Assembly: GCA_903842855.1 (NCBI GenBank)
Contig: CAIMNT010000176.1
Location: forward strand, 1 to 5,913
Length of the DNA stretch: 5,913 nucleotides
Origin: an uncultured Actinomycetes bacterium
Lineage (GTDB): Bacteria; Actinomycetota; Actinomycetes; Nanopelagicales; Nanopelagicaceae
Direction of reading: 5' to 3'
Shown here: positions 5,876-5,913 of the stretch, in pieces
Numbering within the stretch: the stretch's first letter is position 1
Layout of the letters: each line of letters begins with the position of its first letter
Translations under genes and position numbers: made by a program
Notes under the pieces: generated by a model
Seen by the model: only the letters and a program-made list of their open reading frames with translations
What the model was told of the DNA's origin: nothing
Database searches by the model: none

Positions 5876-5884
5876 GCTTGAGAA

Positions 5885-5913
5885 ATGGACGCGATTTACA
5901 CTGAGAAATCGCA
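5885..5913 (+). CDS. Possible 5' end of a divergent gene, perhaps a RidA-family enamine deaminase (partial)
   Basis: ATG at 5885 opens a frame reading MDAIYTEKS up to the window edge, with an in-frame TGA just before it (5879-5881), so this is the earliest start. No clear Shine-Dalgarno is present, only GAGA. The pattern M-x-A-I-x-T-x-x-(A/S) resembles the start of RidA/YjgF proteins, which hydrolyse the enamine/imine intermediates released by PLP enzymes such as AcdS. Nine residues are far too few to decide; it may equally be another gene or none. Confidence 0.28.
5891..5912. repeat. 7-bp inverted repeat near the window edge
   Basis: GCGATTT (5891-5897) and AAATCGC (5906-5912) flank the 8-base spacer ACACTGAG. 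If the frame from 5885 is a real gene, this repeat sits inside its first codons and could be a chance pairing; if not, it is another operator or hairpin candidate. Confidence 0.4.

Larger units (their letters stand above)
5770..5884. other. Upstream region of acdS with palindromes and repeats
   Basis: A 115-bp region between acdS and a possible divergent reading frame. It contains a direct repeat GATGTAA (5814-5820 and 5832-5838, start-to-start 18 bp), a perfect palindrome ACACTT-A-AAGTGT (5863-5875), and TGTAAATC (5834-5841), whose reverse complement GATTTACA recurs at 5893-5900. These have the look of regulator binding sites. In proteobacteria acdS is controlled by the Lrp-type regulator AcdR; none is visible here. 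Confidence 0.5.

Overview
The window looks like a piece of a bacterial chromosome, most likely from an actinobacterium of moderate GC content (about half by eye, not counted). That assignment is inference. It rests on the actinobacterial look of the exported FMN-binding protein and the methylmalonate-semialdehyde dehydrogenase, on the use of TTG and apparently leaderless starts, and on tight gene packing. A free-living freshwater or marine lineage of the Nanopelagicales kind would fit, but no marker gene here proves it. I see no tRNA, rRNA, CRISPR array, insertion sequence or phage gene.

Left part (1-1553, + strand): a two-gene ABC exporter of the ABC-2/BcrAB kind. It has an ATPase and a six-helix permease whose start and stop codons overlap as ATGA. 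A 19-bp bulged hairpin (1568-1615) closes this operon and also lies just past the end of the gene that converges on it.

Middle part (1620-4082, - strand): reading leftwards, a universal stress protein, a CoA-acylating methylmalonate-semialdehyde dehydrogenase (MmsA/IolA type) 9 bp downstream of it, and, after a 96-bp gap, a small secreted FMN-binding protein that starts at TTG. The first two are probably one operon. The third has its own ribosome binding site and may have its own promoter.

Right part (4083-5913): a 197-bp divergent intergenic region separates the stress-protein gene from a + strand gene of unknown function (158 aa). Its stop codon overlaps that of a convergent 1-aminocyclopropane-1-carboxylate (ACC) deaminase gene, acdS, within one CTAG palindrome. 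AcdS keeps every residue I know to separate true ACC deaminases from D-cysteine desulfhydrases. Its start has no Shine-Dalgarno sequence and sits where a leaderless transcript would begin. Upstream of it lie palindromes and short repeats, and a divergent reading frame starting at 5885 runs off the window. Its nine visible residues resemble the start of RidA-family enamine deaminases, which would be a sensible partner, but this is weak evidence.

Taken together the window is mostly catabolic and stress-related. MmsA would yield propionyl-CoA from valine, thymine or inositol-type breakdown, and AcdS would yield 2-oxobutyrate and ammonia. Both products can enter propionyl-CoA metabolism, a link by pathway knowledge only. 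The least explained items are the 158-aa protein and the regulatory region upstream of acdS. I found no clearly new multi-gene system.
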